The notes: generated by a model not told the origin, from the letters alone. Positions 38,400 to 49,527 are shown, counted from the stretch's first letter. The stretch: 64,000 bases of DNA from an uncultured Burkholderiales bacterium (GCA_903887325.1 CAISPG010000131.1:1-64000); one strand, 5' to 3'. Program-made: numbers and translations.

Positions 38400-38416
38400 C
38401 AATTTCAAAAGCAGTG

Positions 38417-38683
38417 ATGAAAACAAATACAGTGGTTTGCAACAAACTGGGCTTACACGCGCGGGCCTCGGCCAAATTGACCAAAATGGCAGGTAGTTTT
38501 CCCTGCGACGTCTGGGTGACGCGCGGCGAACGCCGGGTCAATGCCAAAAGCATCATGGGCGTGATGATGCTGGCGGCTGGCATGGGCACCGAAATCAGCA
38601 TTGAAACCATAGGCGAACAGGAGCAGGAGGCCATGCAGGCCTTGTTGAAACTGATCGCTGATAAATTTGACGAAGGGCAGTAA
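38417..38683 (+). CDS. ptsH: Phosphocarrier protein HPr
   Basis: This 88-residue HPr has His14 in NKLGLHARAS, the EI-dependent phosphorylation site, and Ser45 in VNAKSIMGVMML, the site used by HPr kinase. Because hprK is also in this window, both modifications are expected. The ATG at 38417 is preferred to the GTG one codon before. The end overlaps the untranslated region just before ptsI, so the genes are co-transcribed. Confidence 0.95.
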   Translation: MKTNTVVCNKLGLHARASAKLTKMAGSFPCDVWVTRGERRVNAKSIMGVMMLAAGMGTEISIETIGEQEQEAMQALLKLIADKFDEGQ

Positions 38684-38690
38684 GTCCGTC

Positions 38691-40454
38691 ATGACTTTTT
38701 CCATCCATGGATTGGCAGTCGCGCGCGGTATAGCCATAGGCAAAGCGGTGCTGGTGGCCAGCAGCCGGGTGGATGTGGCTCACTATTTCATCAAGCCGGG
38801 GCAAATTGACGAGGAGTTGCTGCGCATCACGCAGGCACGTGCCGCGGTGATGGCCGAGGTGCAGCGCTTGCACCAATCGGTGCCCAAGGACGCGCCGCCC
38901 GAGTTGCCGGCGCTGCTGGAAGTGCACATGATGTTGTTACAGGACGAGATGCTGGCCGACGGCGTCAAGCACTGGGTGACCGACCGGCTCTATAACGCTG
39001 AGTGGGCGCTGACCTCGCAGCTAGAAGTGGTAGCCAGACAGTTTGACGACATGGAAGACGCGTATTTGCGCGAGCGCAAAGGCGACCTCGAGCAAGTGGT
39101 CGAGCGTTTGCTGCGGCACATGAAAGGCTTGCCGACCAGTTTGCCGCAACCCGCCGCGCGCAAGCCGACGAGCTCGTGGCACCAAGACCATTTGCTAGAC
39201 GATAACCATGAAGTCCCACTGGTGTTGATAGCCCACGATTTGTCACCGGCCGATATGCTGCAATTCAAGCAAAGCGTGTTCACCGGCTTTGTCACCGACG
39301 TCGGCGGCAAGACCTCGCACACCGCCATCGTGGCGCGCAGCCTGGACATTCCCGCCGTCGTCGGCGCGCGCAACGCGAGCCAGTTGGTGCGCCAGGACGA
39401 CTGGGTCATCATCGACGGCGATGCAGGCGTCATCATCGTCGGCCCGTCGCCCATCATCCTGGCTGAATACGCTTTTAAGCAACGCCAGGCCGAATTAGAG
39501 CGCGAGCGTCTGGCGCGATTAAGACATACACCGGCGGTGACACTGGACGGCAAACACATACATTTGCTGGCCAATATCGAATTGCCCGAGGACACCCGCA
39601 TTGCCATGGACATGGGCGCTGTCGGCGTAGGTTTGTTCCGCAGCGAATTTTTATTCATGGGCCGCGAAGGCCGCTTGCCTGACGAAGAAGAGCAATACCA
39701 AGCCTACAAAAAAGCGGTCGAAGGCATGCAAGGCTTGCCGGTGACCATACGCACGGTAGACGTAGGCGCAGACAAACCGCTGGACCGCACCGCCAAAGAC
39801 CAGGCCCACTTAAACCCGGCGCTTGGACTGCGTGCCATCCGCTGGAGTCTGGCAGATCCGGGCATGTTTTTGAGCCAGTTGCGCGCCATATTGCGTGCGG
39901 CGGCGCACGGCAAAGTCAATTTGCTGATTCCCATGTTGGGAAATGCCAAGGAGATACAGCAAACCTTTCAACTGCTGTCCCAAGCGCGCCAGCAATTGGA
40001 TAAAAAATCTGTGCCTTACGGCCCTTTGCGTGTCGGCGCCATGATTGAAGTACCGGCTGCGGCCTTGAGCTTGCCGCTGTTTCTCAAGCATTTTGATTTT
40101 TTATCGGTAGGCACCAACGATTTGATTCAGTACACGCTGGCCATCGACCGTGCTGACGAGCAGGTGGCGCATTTGTACGACCCCTTGCATCCGGCCATCT
40201 TGCATTTGCTGGCAGACACGATTGCTCAGGGCGCGGCGGCCGGCAAAGAGGTGGCTTTGTGCGGCGAAATGGCGGGTGACCCGGCCATGACACGCTTGCT
40301 GCTGGGTTTGGGCTTGCGTTATTTCTCTATGCACCCGACCCAGATACTGCGGGTCAAACAGGAAGTGCTGCGTTCAGATACTGGACGACTTGCACCCTGG
40401 GCTCGGCAGGTCATGGCAGCGGAAGACCCGGCGGCGGAAATACTCAAGCCTTGA
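38691..40454 (+). CDS. ptsI: PTS enzyme I (phosphoenolpyruvate-protein phosphotransferase)
   Basis: This 587-residue EI has the phospho-histidine His210 in TDVGGKTSHTAIVARSLDIPA, the PEP-binding arginine region VGLFRSEFLFMGRE, and the C-terminal LSVGTNDLIQYTLAIDRADEQV and ALCGEMAGDP. It starts the phosphate chain to HPr. It lacks the N-terminal GAF domain of the nitrogen-PTS paralogue PtsP. The start at MTFSIHGLAVARGIAIG is 7 bases after the ptsH stop. It ends just before a convergent Nudix gene. Confidence 0.96.
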   Translation: MTFSIHGLAVARGIAIGKAVLVASSRVDVAHYFIKPGQIDEELLRITQARAAVMAEVQRLHQSVPKDAPPELPALLEVHMMLLQDEMLADGVKHWVTDRLYNAEWALTSQLEVVARQFDDMEDAYLRERKGDLEQVVERLLRHMKGLPTSLPQPAARKPTSSWHQDHLLDDNHEVPLVLIAHDLSPADMLQFKQSVFTGFVTDVGGKTSHTAIVARSLDIPAVVGARNASQLVRQDDWVIIDGDAGVIIVGPSPIILAEYAFKQRQAELERERLARLRHTPAVTLDGKHIHLLANIELPEDTRIAMDMGAVGVGLFRSEFLFMGREGRLPDEEEQYQAYKKAVEGMQGLPVTIRTVDVGADKPLDRTAKDQAHLNPALGLRAIRWSLADPGMFLSQLRAILRAAAHGKVNLLIPMLGNAKEIQQTFQLLSQARQQLDKKSVPYGPLRVGAMIEVPAAALSLPLFLKHFDFLSVGTNDLIQYTLAIDRADEQVAHLYDPLHPAILHLLADTIAQGAAAGKEVALCGEMAGDPAMTRLLLGLGLRYFSMHPTQILRVKQEVLRSDTGRLAPWARQVMAAEDPAAEILKP

Positions 40455-40455
40455 A

Positions 40456-40959
40456 TCAGGCCGGCCCACCGGACATGAAGACGCTGGCATCCGTATAAAT
40501 CGCGTCCAGCGGTAAACGTATACCGCGAATATGGTCTTCGGCGCAGCGGATCAACAACCGGCTGCGATGCCGCTCATGACTGGCCTGCATTTCGTCCATG
40601 CTCATCCATAGCGTTCGCACGATGCCGGTGTCTAGTTGTCGCTGCGGATCATGCGCACCCAATTCGCCGGTGAAGGCAAACCGCAAATAAGTGATGTCTT
40701 CATCCGGGTCATCAGGCGTGGCAGGTTTGCTAAAGCGCGACAGGTAAATACCTACCAAGGCCGTTGGCCTGAATGCATAAGCGGTTTCCTCCAGCACTTC
40801 GCGTACGCAAGCTTGCAGCGGCGACTCGCCCGGGTCGAGGTGACCGGCGGGGTTGTTGAACATAAGGCCTTTGGGGGTGTGCTCTTCGACAAGCAGAAAA
40901 CGGCCGTCTTTTTCGATGATGCCGGCCACGGTCACACTGGGTTTCCAACGTTGCGTCAT
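40456..40959 (-). CDS. Nudix hydrolase (NudJ/MutT-like)
   Basis: This 167-residue protein has a full Nudix box, GHLDPGESPLQACVREVLEETAY, fitting Gx5Ex7REUxEExGU. The N-terminus WKPSVTVAGIIEKDGRFLLVEE resembles NudJ-type phosphatases, which act on nucleoside or thiamine pyrophosphates. The substrate cannot be fixed from sequence. It converges on ptsI with a single-base gap and is divergent from pntAA. Confidence 0.9.
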   Translation of the reverse strand: MTQRWKPSVTVAGIIEKDGRFLLVEEHTPKGLMFNNPAGHLDPGESPLQACVREVLEETAYAFRPTALVGIYLSRFSKPATPDDPDEDITYLRFAFTGELGAHDPQRQLDTGIVRTLWMSMDEMQASHERHRSRLLIRCAEDHIRGIRLPLDAIYTDASVFMSGGPA

Positions 40960-41033
40960 GGTGCAAAATGGCCCTTTTCAGGGCAGTTGATGAATCTGCG
41001 ATGATTCTCGCCCATTGAGTAGAGGAGATAACC

Positions 41034-42164
41034 ATGCTGATTGGCGTTCCTGCCGAAACCGCGGCGGGCGAAACCCGTGTTGCCGTGACCCCTGAGACGG
41101 CCAAAAAAATCATTGCCCAAGGCCATACGGTCAAGGTGCAGTCCGGTGCTGGCATCAACGCCAGCGTCACCGATGCCGCCTATGAAGCCGTGGGTGCGCA
41201 GATCACCGATGCGGCGGGTGCACTCGCCGCAGAGCTGGTGCTCAAAGTGCGCGCACCGTCTGCCGCCGAGTTGGGGCACATGAAAACAGGCAGCGCGCTG
41301 GTGGGCATGCTCAACCCGTTTGATGCCGACGGCTTGCAGCGCATCGCGTCCGCCGGTATCACTAGCTTTGCTTTGGAAGCCGCGCCGCGCACCACACGGG
41401 CGCAAAGCATGGACGTGCTGTCTTCGCAGGCCAATATCGCCGGTTACAAGGCCGTGATGATGGCGGCTGACAAATACCAACGCTTTTTCCCCATGTTGAT
41501 GACCGCCGCTGGAACCGTCAAGGCTGCGCGGGTCGTCATTTTGGGCGTGGGCGTGGCCGGTTTGCAGGCGATTGCCACGGCCAAGCGCTTAGGCGCAGTG
41601 ATCGAAGCTTCGGACGTGCGCCCCAGCGTGAAAGAACAAGTCGAGTCGCTCGGCGCCAAGTTCATCGACGTACCTTATGAAACTGCCGAAGAAAAAGAAG
41701 CTGCCGAAGGCGTGGGGGGCTATGCACGCCCGATGCCCCAGAGTTGGCTGGACCGTCAGAAATTGGAAGTAGCCAAGCGCGTGGCACAAGCCGATGCCGT
41801 CATTTCCACCGCTTTGATTCCTGGACGTGCCGCGCCGGTGCTGATCACCGAGGACATGGTGAAAAGCATGAAACCGGGCTCGGTCATCATCGACTTGGCA
41901 GCAGGCAAAGGCGCGGATGGCGTGGGCGGTAACTGCCCCTTGAGTGAAGCCGACCGTACCGTGGTCAAACACGGTGTCACGGTGGTCGGTGAAACCAATT
42001 TGCCTGCGCTGGTGGCGGCTGACGCGTCTGCACTTTATGCACGCAATGTGCTGGATTTTTTGAAACTGGTGTTGCCCAAAGACAAGGGCTTCACGGTTGA
42101 CATGGAAGACGACATCGTGGCGGCCTGCCTGATGACACAGGGCGGCGACGTCAAAAGGAAATAA
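41034..42164 (+). CDS. pntAA: NAD(P) transhydrogenase subunit alpha, part 1
   Basis: This 376-residue protein is the NAD(H)-binding domain I of proton-translocating transhydrogenase: [20 protein letters not shown] at the start, [22 protein letters not shown] as dinucleotide-binding fold, and [20 protein letters not shown]. The alpha subunit is split, as in Rhodospirillum, with the membrane part in the next gene. The complex uses the proton gradient to reduce NADP with NADH. AGAGGAGATA precedes the ATG. Confidence 0.96.
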   Translation: MLIGVPAETAAGETRVAVTPETAKKIIAQGHTVKVQSGAGINASVTDAAYEAVGAQITDAAGALAAELVLKVRAPSAAELGHMKTGSALVGMLNPFDADGLQRIASAGITSFALEAAPRTTRAQSMDVLSSQANIAGYKAVMMAADKYQRFFPMLMTAAGTVKAARVVILGVGVAGLQAIATAKRLGAVIEASDVRPSVKEQVESLGAKFIDVPYETAEEKEAAEGVGGYARPMPQSWLDRQKLEVAKRVAQADAVISTALIPGRAAPVLITEDMVKSMKPGSVIIDLAAGKGADGVGGNCPLSEADRTVVKHGVTVVGETNLPALVAADASALYARNVLDFLKLVLPKDKGFTVDMEDDIVAACLMTQGGDVKRK

Positions 42165-42166
42165 GC

Positions 42167-42469
42167 ATGGACCACACCATCACCAACCTCATTATTTTCG
42201 TGCTGGCGATTTACGTCGGCTACCACGTGGTCTGGAATGTCACACCCGCTTTGCATACGCCTTTGATGGCGGTGACCAATGCGGTGTCGGCCATCATCAT
42301 CGTCGGTGCCATGCTGGCCGCCGCGCTCACCGTCACGCCATTGGGCAAGACCATGGGCGTACTGGCCGTGGCATTGGCCGCGGTCAATGTGTTCGGCGGT
42401 TTTTTGGTGACACGGCGCATGCTGGAGATGTTCAAGAAAAAAGCCCCCAAAGCAGGAGCTGAAAAATGA
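42167..42469 (+). CDS. pntAB: NAD(P) transhydrogenase subunit alpha, part 2 (membrane domain)
   Basis: This 100-residue protein has three to four hydrophobic helices ([52 protein letters not shown]). It supplies the alpha-side membrane helices of the proton channel. The start is two bases after the pntAA stop, and its own stop overlaps the pntB ATG, so the three subunits are co-translated. Confidence 0.95.
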   Translation: MDHTITNLIIFVLAIYVGYHVVWNVTPALHTPLMAVTNAVSAIIIVGAMLAAALTVTPLGKTMGVLAVALAAVNVFGGFLVTRRMLEMFKKKAPKAGAEK

Positions 42470-43896
42470 GCATGAACCTTGTTGTTCTTTTGTATTTGGT
42501 CGCCAGTATTTGTTTTATTCAGGCGCTCAAAGGTTTGTCGCATCCGACGACATCGATTCGCGGAAATATGTTCGGCATGAGTGGCATGGCGATAGCCGTG
42601 ATCACGACCGCCGCGCTGATTGTCAACTTGGCCGGTCACGCCGACGGCCTGGGCTGGGTGCTGCTCGGTCTGGTGATCGGTGGTGGTGCCGGCGCCATCA
42701 TGGCGCAGCGGGTCGAGATGACCAAGATGCCCGAGCTCGTCGCCTTCATGCACAGCATGATCGGCTTGGCAGCGGTGTTCATCGCGATTGCAGCGGTCGT
42801 TGAACCTGCGGCTTTCGGCATCGTGCAGCAAGGTCTGGGCACCCTGGACATTCCTAACGGTAACCGCTTGGAGTTGTTCTTGGGCGCGGCGATTGGCGCG
42901 ATCACCTTCAGCGGCTCGGTCATCGCCTTTGGCAAGCTGTCGGGCAAATACAAATTCCGTTTGTTCCAAGGCGCACCCGTGGTGTTTGCCGGTCAGCACA
43001 TGCTGAATCTGGCTTTCGGTGTGGCTACTGTCGGTTTGGGCGTGTACTTCATGTTCACCGGCAACTGGGATGCATTCCTCATCATGCTGGCGCTGTCTTT
43101 TGTGCTGGGCGTGCTGATCATCATCCCGATTGGCGGCGCGGACATGCCGGTGGTGGTGTCCATGCTCAATAGCTACTCAGGCTGGGCGGCGGCAGGCATT
43201 GGTTTTTCGCTGAACAACAGCATGCTGATCATTGCCGGTTCGCTGGTCGGCTCATCCGGCGCCATCCTGTCCTACATCATGTGCAAGGCCATGAACCGCT
43301 CGTTCTTCAACGTGATTTTGGGTGGCTTCGGCGGCGAAGCAGGCACGGCTGTGGCCGGTAGCACTGAACAACGTCCGGTGAAAAGCGGCAGCGCCGATGA
43401 CGCAGCCTTTATTTTGGGCAATGCCGAAACCGTGGTCATCGTGCCTGGCTACGGCTTGGCCGTGGCGCGTGCCCAGCATGCGGTGAAAGAGTTGGCCGAA
43501 AAACTCACCCACAAAGGCATTTCCGTGAAATATGCGATTCACCCCGTGGCCGGTCGCATGCCAGGCCATATGAACGTGTTGCTGGCCGAGGCTGAAGTGC
43601 CTTACGACCAGGTGTTCGAGATGGAAGACATCAACGGCGAATTCGGCCAGGTGGATGTGGCCATCATTTTGGGTGCCAATGACGTGGTCAACCCGGCCGC
43701 CATGATCAAGGGCAGCGCGATTTACGGCATGCCGATCTTGGAAGCCTACAAAGCCAAAACCATCATCGTCAACAAGCGCTCCATGGCGGCAGGCTACGCC
43801 GGTCTGGACAACGAACTCTTCTACATGGACAAAACCATGATGGTGTTTGGCGACGCGAAAAAGGTGGTCGAGGACATGGTCAAGGCGATTGAATAA
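42466..43896 (+). CDS. pntB: NAD(P) transhydrogenase subunit beta
   Basis: This 476-residue protein has an N-terminal membrane domain of about nine helices and the NADP-binding domain III from about residue 300: [41 protein letters not shown] and [10 protein letters not shown]...[19 protein letters not shown]. It completes the transhydrogenase that feeds NADPH into biosynthesis and thiol defence. It starts with a 4-base overlap with pntAB. Confidence 0.96.
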   Translation: MSMNLVVLLYLVASICFIQALKGLSHPTTSIRGNMFGMSGMAIAVITTAALIVNLAGHADGLGWVLLGLVIGGGAGAIMAQRVEMTKMPELVAFMHSMIGLAAVFIAIAAVVEPAAFGIVQQGLGTLDIPNGNRLELFLGAAIGAITFSGSVIAFGKLSGKYKFRLFQGAPVVFAGQHMLNLAFGVATVGLGVYFMFTGNWDAFLIMLALSFVLGVLIIIPIGGADMPVVVSMLNSYSGWAAAGIGFSLNNSMLIIAGSLVGSSGAILSYIMCKAMNRSFFNVILGGFGGEAGTAVAGSTEQRPVKSGSADDAAFILGNAETVVIVPGYGLAVARAQHAVKELAEKLTHKGISVKYAIHPVAGRMPGHMNVLLAEAEVPYDQVFEMEDINGEFGQVDVAIILGANDVVNPAAMIKGSAIYGMPILEAYKAKTIIVNKRSMAAGYAGLDNELFYMDKTMMVFGDAKKVVEDMVKAIE

Positions 43897-43935
43897 AGCC
43901 GTTCACAAAGCGCCGGCTTTGAGCAGGAGAAGAAC

Positions 43936-44826
<891 letters not shown>

Positions 44827-45492
44827 ATGAGCACTCAAGCACAAGGCGTTGCCAATGAACCAGCGTTGCGCAAGCAAATGCTGGCCGCCGCTTTGCAACT
44901 CGACGCTGTCGGATTGAACCGGGGCAGCACTGGCAACCTGTCGGTACGTATTGGCGAGCATTGGCTGGTCACGCCTTCAGGCGTTGCCGCTCAGGATTTA
45001 ACGCCGCAGTCCATGGTGCGAATGAATTTTGACGGCGAACCGTCGGGCCCGGGCAAGCCTTCCAGCGAATGGCGGTTTCACAGGGACATTCTGGCCTCGC
45101 GTCCCGATGTCCACGCCATCGTGCACACGCACTCGCGTTTCGCCACCGCTTTCGCCTGCCTGCACCGCGAGATTCCTGCGTTTCATTACATGATTGCCAT
45201 CGCCGGGGGTGACAACATACGTTGTGCGCCTTATGCCTTGTTCGGCACACAGGCATTGTCTGACCATGCACTCGAGGCCTTGCAGGACCGAAAAGCCTGT
45301 TTGCTGGGCAACCACGGCTTGATTGCCTTGGGGGCTGATTTGAAAAAAGCGGTGGCAGTGGCCATCGAAGTCGAGTCCTTGTGCGAGCAATACTGGACTG
45401 CGCTGCAACTCGGTGAGCCGACAATTCTGAGCCTTGAGCAAATGCAAGCCGTGCATGAAAAATTCAAAACCTACGGTCAAACCAACACATGA
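44827..45492 (+). CDS. Class II aldolase, probable 5-methylthioribulose-1-phosphate aldolase (Ald2-like)
   Basis: This 221-residue aldolase/adducin-family enzyme has the zinc-site motif VHTHSRFATAFACL and the strongly FucA-like stretch FHYMIAIAGGDNIRCAPYA, with GNHGLIALG completing the site and an acid/base glutamate in PSSEWRFH. Between mtnP and mtnA, a protein closer to FucA than to the MtnB dehydratase fits Ald2 of the DHAP shunt, which splits 5-methylthioribulose-1-phosphate to DHAP and methylthioacetaldehyde. It starts right after the mtnP stop and overlaps mtnA by four bases. MtnB is the main alternative. Confidence 0.78.
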   Translation: MSTQAQGVANEPALRKQMLAAALQLDAVGLNRGSTGNLSVRIGEHWLVTPSGVAAQDLTPQSMVRMNFDGEPSGPGKPSSEWRFHRDILASRPDVHAIVHTHSRFATAFACLHREIPAFHYMIAIAGGDNIRCAPYALFGTQALSDHALEALQDRKACLLGNHGLIALGADLKKAVAVAIEVESLCEQYWTALQLGEPTILSLEQMQAVHEKFKTYGQTNT

Positions 45493-46550
45493 CAACTGCT
45501 GAACATACCCGGGTTGAAACCTTGCGCTGGTGTGCTGACAAGCTGGAGATGATCGATCAGCGCATTTTGCCTACGCGCTTTGAGTACCTGTCCTACACCA
45601 ATGCAGACGAAGTCGCCGAAGGCATACGCAGCATGGTGGTGCGCGGCGCGCCTGCCATCGGTTGTGCGGCAGCTTACGGCGTGGCCTTGCAGGCTTTGGC
45701 AAATCAGCACAAAGATAAAACAGTATTTGACGCAGCCATGCAGCATGGCTACGAAGTGTTGGCAGCGAGTCGTCCAACCGCAGTGAATTTATTCTGGGCG
45801 CTGCAGCGGATGAAGCATTCTCAGCATGCACAGACAGGGATTTCGCAAGCGGAGTTGGCAGTCGTATTGCTCACGCTGGCGCATGAGATATGCGCAGAAG
45901 ATGTGCGCATCAACCGCGCCATGGGCGATTTCGGTGCCGCCTTATTGAAAGACGGCGCGCGTGTATTGACCCATTGCAATGCAGGTGCCTTGGCCACTGC
46001 CGGTCACGGAACTGCCTTAGGTGTGATCCGCTCAGCGGTTGAGGTCGGTAAAAAAATCTCTGTGTTTGCCGATGAAACCCGTCCGTTTTTGCAAGGTGCC
46101 CGACTGACCGCCTGGGAAATGGTGCAGGAAAACATTCCGGTCACGCTGATCACCGACAACATGGCCGGACATTTGATGAAATGCGGCGAGATAGATGCGG
46201 TGATTGTCGGTACCGACCGGGTGGCGGCCAACGGCGACGTGGCCAACAAAATAGGCACATACATGGTGGCGGTGTTGGCGCACCGGCACAACATCCCTTT
46301 TTATGTAGCTTGTCCTTTATCGACCATCGATATGCAATTGCCGCATGGAGACGCGATTCCCATTGAGGAGCGCAGCCATGACGAAGTCACCGGGTTTGGC
46401 GCACAGCGCTGGGCACCGGCAGGTGTGCAAGTTCGCAATCCGGCGTTTGATGTGACACCGGCCGAACTGGTGACTGCGCTTATCACTGAAAGAGGCGTGA
46501 TCCATCAGCCCGATACGGCACAACTCAAAAAACTGATGGTACAGAACTAA
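45489..46550 (+). CDS. mtnA: S-methyl-5-thioribose-1-phosphate isomerase
   Basis: This 353-residue eIF2B-like isomerase has the MtnA signatures: GIRSMVVRGAPAIGCAAAYG, the active-site cysteine region LTHCNAGALATAGHGTALGVIR, ETRPFLQGARLTAWEM, and the catalytic aspartate in IVGTDRVAANGDVANKIGTY. It converts the aldose phosphate made by MtnP into 5-methylthioribulose-1-phosphate, the substrate of the aldolase just upstream. The 4-base overlap with the aldolase gene indicates translational coupling. Confidence 0.95.
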   Translation: MTTAEHTRVETLRWCADKLEMIDQRILPTRFEYLSYTNADEVAEGIRSMVVRGAPAIGCAAAYGVALQALANQHKDKTVFDAAMQHGYEVLAASRPTAVNLFWALQRMKHSQHAQTGISQAELAVVLLTLAHEICAEDVRINRAMGDFGAALLKDGARVLTHCNAGALATAGHGTALGVIRSAVEVGKKISVFADETRPFLQGARLTAWEMVQENIPVTLITDNMAGHLMKCGEIDAVIVGTDRVAANGDVANKIGTYMVAVLAHRHNIPFYVACPLSTIDMQLPHGDAIPIEERSHDEVTGFGAQRWAPAGVQVRNPAFDVTPAELVTALITERGVIHQPDTAQLKKLMVQN

Positions 46551-46565
46551 GCCCTGTTTGCCCGG

Positions 46566-47555
46566 TTAACGCAACCAGCCGCGCTTGTAGCAAAACCACA
46601 TGGGTAAGGCAGCGCTCAAAAACATCAAGCTGACCACATACGGGTAGGCGTAACTGCCGAGCAGCGCAAACTCAGGAAACTGCAGGTTCATACCGTAAAT
46701 GCTGGCCACCAAAGTGGGTGGTAACAAGGCCACGCTGGCCACTGAGAAAATCTTGATGACTTTGTTCTGACTGATGTTGATGAAACCGACGGTGGCATCC
46801 ATCAAGAAGTTGATCTTGTCGAATAAAAATGCAGTGTGGCTGTCGAGTGAATCAATGTCGCGCAGAATTTGGCGGGCATCGTCAAATTGCTCGGCGTTAA
46901 GCATGCGCAGCCGCATGGCAAAACTCAAGGCGCGCCGGGTGTCCATCATGTTGCGGCGTATGCGGCCGTTCAAATCTTCCTGGCGCGCAATCTCTGCCAG
47001 CACTTCACCGGCGAGTTCGTCGGTCACATCGCCTGACAAGACCATCTTGCTGACTTTTTCCAGTTCATCGTAAATGCCTTCGAGTGTGTCGGCTGAGTAT
47101 TCAGCGTCGACTGAAAACAATTCAAGCAACACATCTTTGGCGTCTTCGATCAGCCCCGGGGCGCGTCGTGCCCGCAGGCGCAGTAAACGGAACACCGGCA
47201 AATCTTCTTCATGGATAGAGAACAGCACGCCGTGGCTTTTCAAGGCTTCGTTGTGCTGGTTCAAAATAAAAGCCACACGCACGGCGCGCGGCTCGTCTAT
47301 GTCGGCGATCAAAAAGTCGGAGCGGATATGTAACTCGCCGTTGTCTTCTTCGTAAAAGCGCGCCGACTCTTCAATGTCCTCGTCCATGGCGTCATCAGGG
47401 ACTTGCACGTCAAAGTGCTGGCTGATCCAGCGCTTTTCTTCGGGCGTGGGAGACTCTAAATCAACCCATATAGGTTGGAAACGGGACAGCTCTTCGAGCG
47501 AGGAAATTTCTTCCTGAAACAGGCGGCCGTTGGCCAGCGAAAAAATGTTGAGCAT
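46566..47555 (-). CDS. corA: Magnesium/cobalt transporter CorA
   Basis: This 329-residue CorA has a large acidic cytoplasmic domain, a long coiled helix (about 150-260), and two C-terminal membrane helices with the selectivity motif YGMN in LVASIYGMNLQFPEF. It forms a pentameric Mg2+ channel that senses cytoplasmic magnesium. The start MLNIFSLANGR is well conserved in related bacteria. A 206-base leader with several competing stems lies upstream, suggesting RNA-level control, possibly by magnesium. Confidence 0.95.
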   Translation of the reverse strand: MLNIFSLANGRLFQEEISSLEELSRFQPIWVDLESPTPEEKRWISQHFDVQVPDDAMDEDIEESARFYEEDNGELHIRSDFLIADIDEPRAVRVAFILNQHNEALKSHGVLFSIHEEDLPVFRLLRLRARRAPGLIEDAKDVLLELFSVDAEYSADTLEGIYDELEKVSKMVLSGDVTDELAGEVLAEIARQEDLNGRIRRNMMDTRRALSFAMRLRMLNAEQFDDARQILRDIDSLDSHTAFLFDKINFLMDATVGFINISQNKVIKIFSVASVALLPPTLVASIYGMNLQFPEFALLGSYAYPYVVSLMFLSAALPMWFCYKRGWLR

Positions 47556-47599
47556 GGCAAATCTCAGTGCGTGAAAGGGCGGATGAAAGGGTAAGGTTC

Positions 47600-47681
47600 G
47601 CTTTCGATGCCGCCCGGCCTGGTGCCAGTGGACCGAAAGCTACCGACTAGGGTAGGTTTCCAAGGAGTTCGCTCCGTAGCT
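47600..47681. promoter_or_regulatory. Structured element in the corA-MFS divergent spacer (possible leader RNA)
   Basis: GCTTTCG (47600-47606) pairs with CGAAAGC (47634-47640) around a CTGG/CCAG hairpin. GCTACC (47639-47644) can pair either with GGTAG (47651-47655) or with GTAGC (47676-47680), which are mutually exclusive choices. GGAG-ttcg-CTCC (47664-47675) is a tetraloop hairpin. All pairs also form on the complementary strand, so the RNA could belong to corA or to the MFS gene. It matches no riboswitch class I recognise. Confidence 0.55.
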
Positions 47682-47761
47682 GTTCAAGCGGTCATTATCG
47701 CACTGCTTTGTGACATATCGATTGACTGTTAAAGTCTGTGGTTTGGTTTGGGCGCTGCTGA

Positions 47762-48994
47762 ATGCATACTGAATTAAAGCCCGGACGCGAACTGGCATTG
47801 CTGTTGACCTTGGCCGGCATCCAATTTACCCATGTGGTCGATTTCATGATCATGATGCCCCTGGGCCCGCAACTTACGGCCTTGTTTCTGATCAGTGATG
47901 CGCAATTCGGGTTGCTGGTCTCTGCTTACACCTTTGCAGCCGGTCTGTCCGGCCTGCTGGCGGCTTCCTTTGTCGACCGCTTCGAGCGCAAACGCCTGCT
48001 GTTGAGCATTTATGTCTTGTTCGCTTTGACCACCCTTGGCTGCGCGCTGGCACCCACTTACGGTATGTTGATGCTCGCCAGAATCGCCGCCGGCATGTTC
48101 GGCGGCATTTTGTCGGCCATGACGCAAACCGTCATCGGCGATGTGATTCCGTTTGCACGGCGCGGGCGTGCCACCGGCCTGGTGATGACCTCGTTTTCGC
48201 TGGCCACCGTCATGGGCGTGCCGTCCGGTTTGTTTCTGGCCAACCATGCCGGCTGGCACAGCAGCTTTATTGCGATTGCTGCGGTCTGCGCTCTGGTGGG
48301 GCTGGCGGCCGTGTTCAGCCTTCCGCGCCTGGACAAACATGTGGCACAGGCCAGAGGCCAGAACATGTTGTTTGCCGTTCGCGGCGTGCTGGCCGATGCC
48401 AACCACCGGCGTGCCCTGGCCATGTCTTGCGCCATGATGTTTGCCGCTTTCACTGTTGTGCCCTACATCACGCTTTACATGCAGGCCAACAAGGTGTTGC
48501 TGGCCTCTGAAATACCGCTTATTTATCTGAGCGGCGGCGTCGTGACTTTGCTGAGCGCGCGCTGGGTAGGCATACTCACAGACCGGGTTGGTAAGCGCCT
48601 CATGTTTCAGCGCATGTTGTTGCTGTCTATGCTGCCTTTGACCGTCACCACCTTGATGCAAACCGCACCTTTGGCGCTGGTTCTGTTTGTGTCGTCCAGC
48701 CTGTTTTTCTGCATGAATGCGCGAATGATCCCCGGCATGGCCTTGCTGACCTCTGCTGCTCTGCCGCAATTCCGCGGTACTTTCATGTCCTTGAACGGCG
48801 CGGTGCAGTCGGTGTCCATGGGCCTGGCCACCTGGCTTGGCGGCATGTTGATACAGCGCAACGCGCAAGGCCAGGTGACGCATTACTGGCTGTGTGCCGC
48901 GGCCGCCGTGGCGGCCTCTTTGCTTGCCTATGTGCTGGCGCAGCGGGTCAAGATGCATACAGCCGAAGGGCCGCCGTCTACGGTGTCTGGTTGA
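47762..48994 (+). CDS. Major facilitator superfamily transporter
   Basis: This 410-residue protein has about twelve membrane helices and the MFS loop motif between helices 2 and 3 ([19 protein letters not shown]), a repeat of the pattern in the second half ([14 protein letters not shown]), and an acidic [14 protein letters not shown] in the first helix. It is most like drug/proton antiporters of the AraJ/PbuE-type group, but the substrate is not predictable. It sits where rpoN often stands upstream of hpf in Burkholderiales. A structured spacer separates it from corA. Confidence 0.87.
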   Translation: MHTELKPGRELALLLTLAGIQFTHVVDFMIMMPLGPQLTALFLISDAQFGLLVSAYTFAAGLSGLLAASFVDRFERKRLLLSIYVLFALTTLGCALAPTYGMLMLARIAAGMFGGILSAMTQTVIGDVIPFARRGRATGLVMTSFSLATVMGVPSGLFLANHAGWHSSFIAIAAVCALVGLAAVFSLPRLDKHVAQARGQNMLFAVRGVLADANHRRALAMSCAMMFAAFTVVPYITLYMQANKVLLASEIPLIYLSGGVVTLLSARWVGILTDRVGKRLMFQRMLLLSMLPLTVTTLMQTAPLALVLFVSSSLFFCMNARMIPGMALLTSAALPQFRGTFMSLNGAVQSVSMGLATWLGGMLIQRNAQGQVTHYWLCAAAAVAASLLAYVLAQRVKMHTAEGPPSTVSG

Positions 48995-49140
48995 ATTCGG
49001 TCAGATGCAGCCACGGGCATGAAGGTTTATTGCGCTGCGGTTTGCTTTTTTCCGCCACCGGGTGCATAGTGGAGGTGACCTGTCAACGTTCAGGCATGAG
49101 GTCTGGGCGATACGCACAGGTTTTTGTCCGGAGGGTTTGT

Positions 49141-49476
49141 ATGAATTTAACGATCAGCGGTCATCATCTGGAAGTCACGCCTGCGCTGCGTGGCTATGTC
49201 ATTCAAAAACTCGATCGCGTCATGCGGCATTTTGACCAGGTGGTCGATGTGCGCGTTTTGCTGTCGGTGGAAAAGCAAAAAGAAAAGGAAGGACGGCAAC
49301 GAGCCGAATGCAATATCCACGTCAAGGGCAGCGATTTGTTCGCTGAGTCCGCCAGCCAGGATTTGTATGCGGCCGTCGATGATCTCGTCGACAAGCTGGA
49401 CCGTCAGGTGGTGCGCCACAAAGACAGGTTGCAGGATCACCATCACAGCAGCGCCAAACGTGAAATGATGAACTGA
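49141..49476 (+). CDS. hpf: Ribosome hibernation-promoting factor (short HPF)
   Basis: This 111-residue protein starts [20 protein letters not shown] and has the S30AE/YfiA fold: [38 protein letters not shown] and [17 protein letters not shown], ending in a short His-rich tail. It binds the 30S decoding region in stationary phase and promotes 100S dimer formation. GGAGGG precedes the ATG. It is followed by a terminator and then ptsN-hprK, an arrangement typical of betaproteobacteria. Confidence 0.93.
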   Translation: MNLTISGHHLEVTPALRGYVIQKLDRVMRHFDQVVDVRVLLSVEKQKEKEGRQRAECNIHVKGSDLFAESASQDLYAAVDDLVDKLDRQVVRHKDRLQDHHHSSAKREMMN

Positions 49477-49500
49477 AACCTGCCGCTCTGGCCACACACA

Positions 49501-49527
49501 ACCGCCTGCCCGTCAGGCGGTTTTTTT
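49501..49527 (+). terminator. Rho-independent terminator after hpf
   Basis: CCGCCTG-cccgt-CAGGCGG forms a perfect 7-bp stem (extended by an A-T pair) followed by seven T residues. It lies 25 bases after the hpf stop and separates hpf from ptsN, whose own AT-rich promoter region (TATATAATATG) follows. Confidence 0.92.

Noticed and set aside
47600-47681. Assignment of the corA leader to a known riboswitch class
   Set aside because: The consensus sequences of M-box, yybP-ykoY and ykkC could not be matched by eye in the right order, so it is left unassigned.
47774-48958. 394-residue minus ORF over the MFS gene
   Set aside because: It is rich in Gln, His and Arg as expected for the antisense of a membrane protein; the plus frame has clear MFS motifs.
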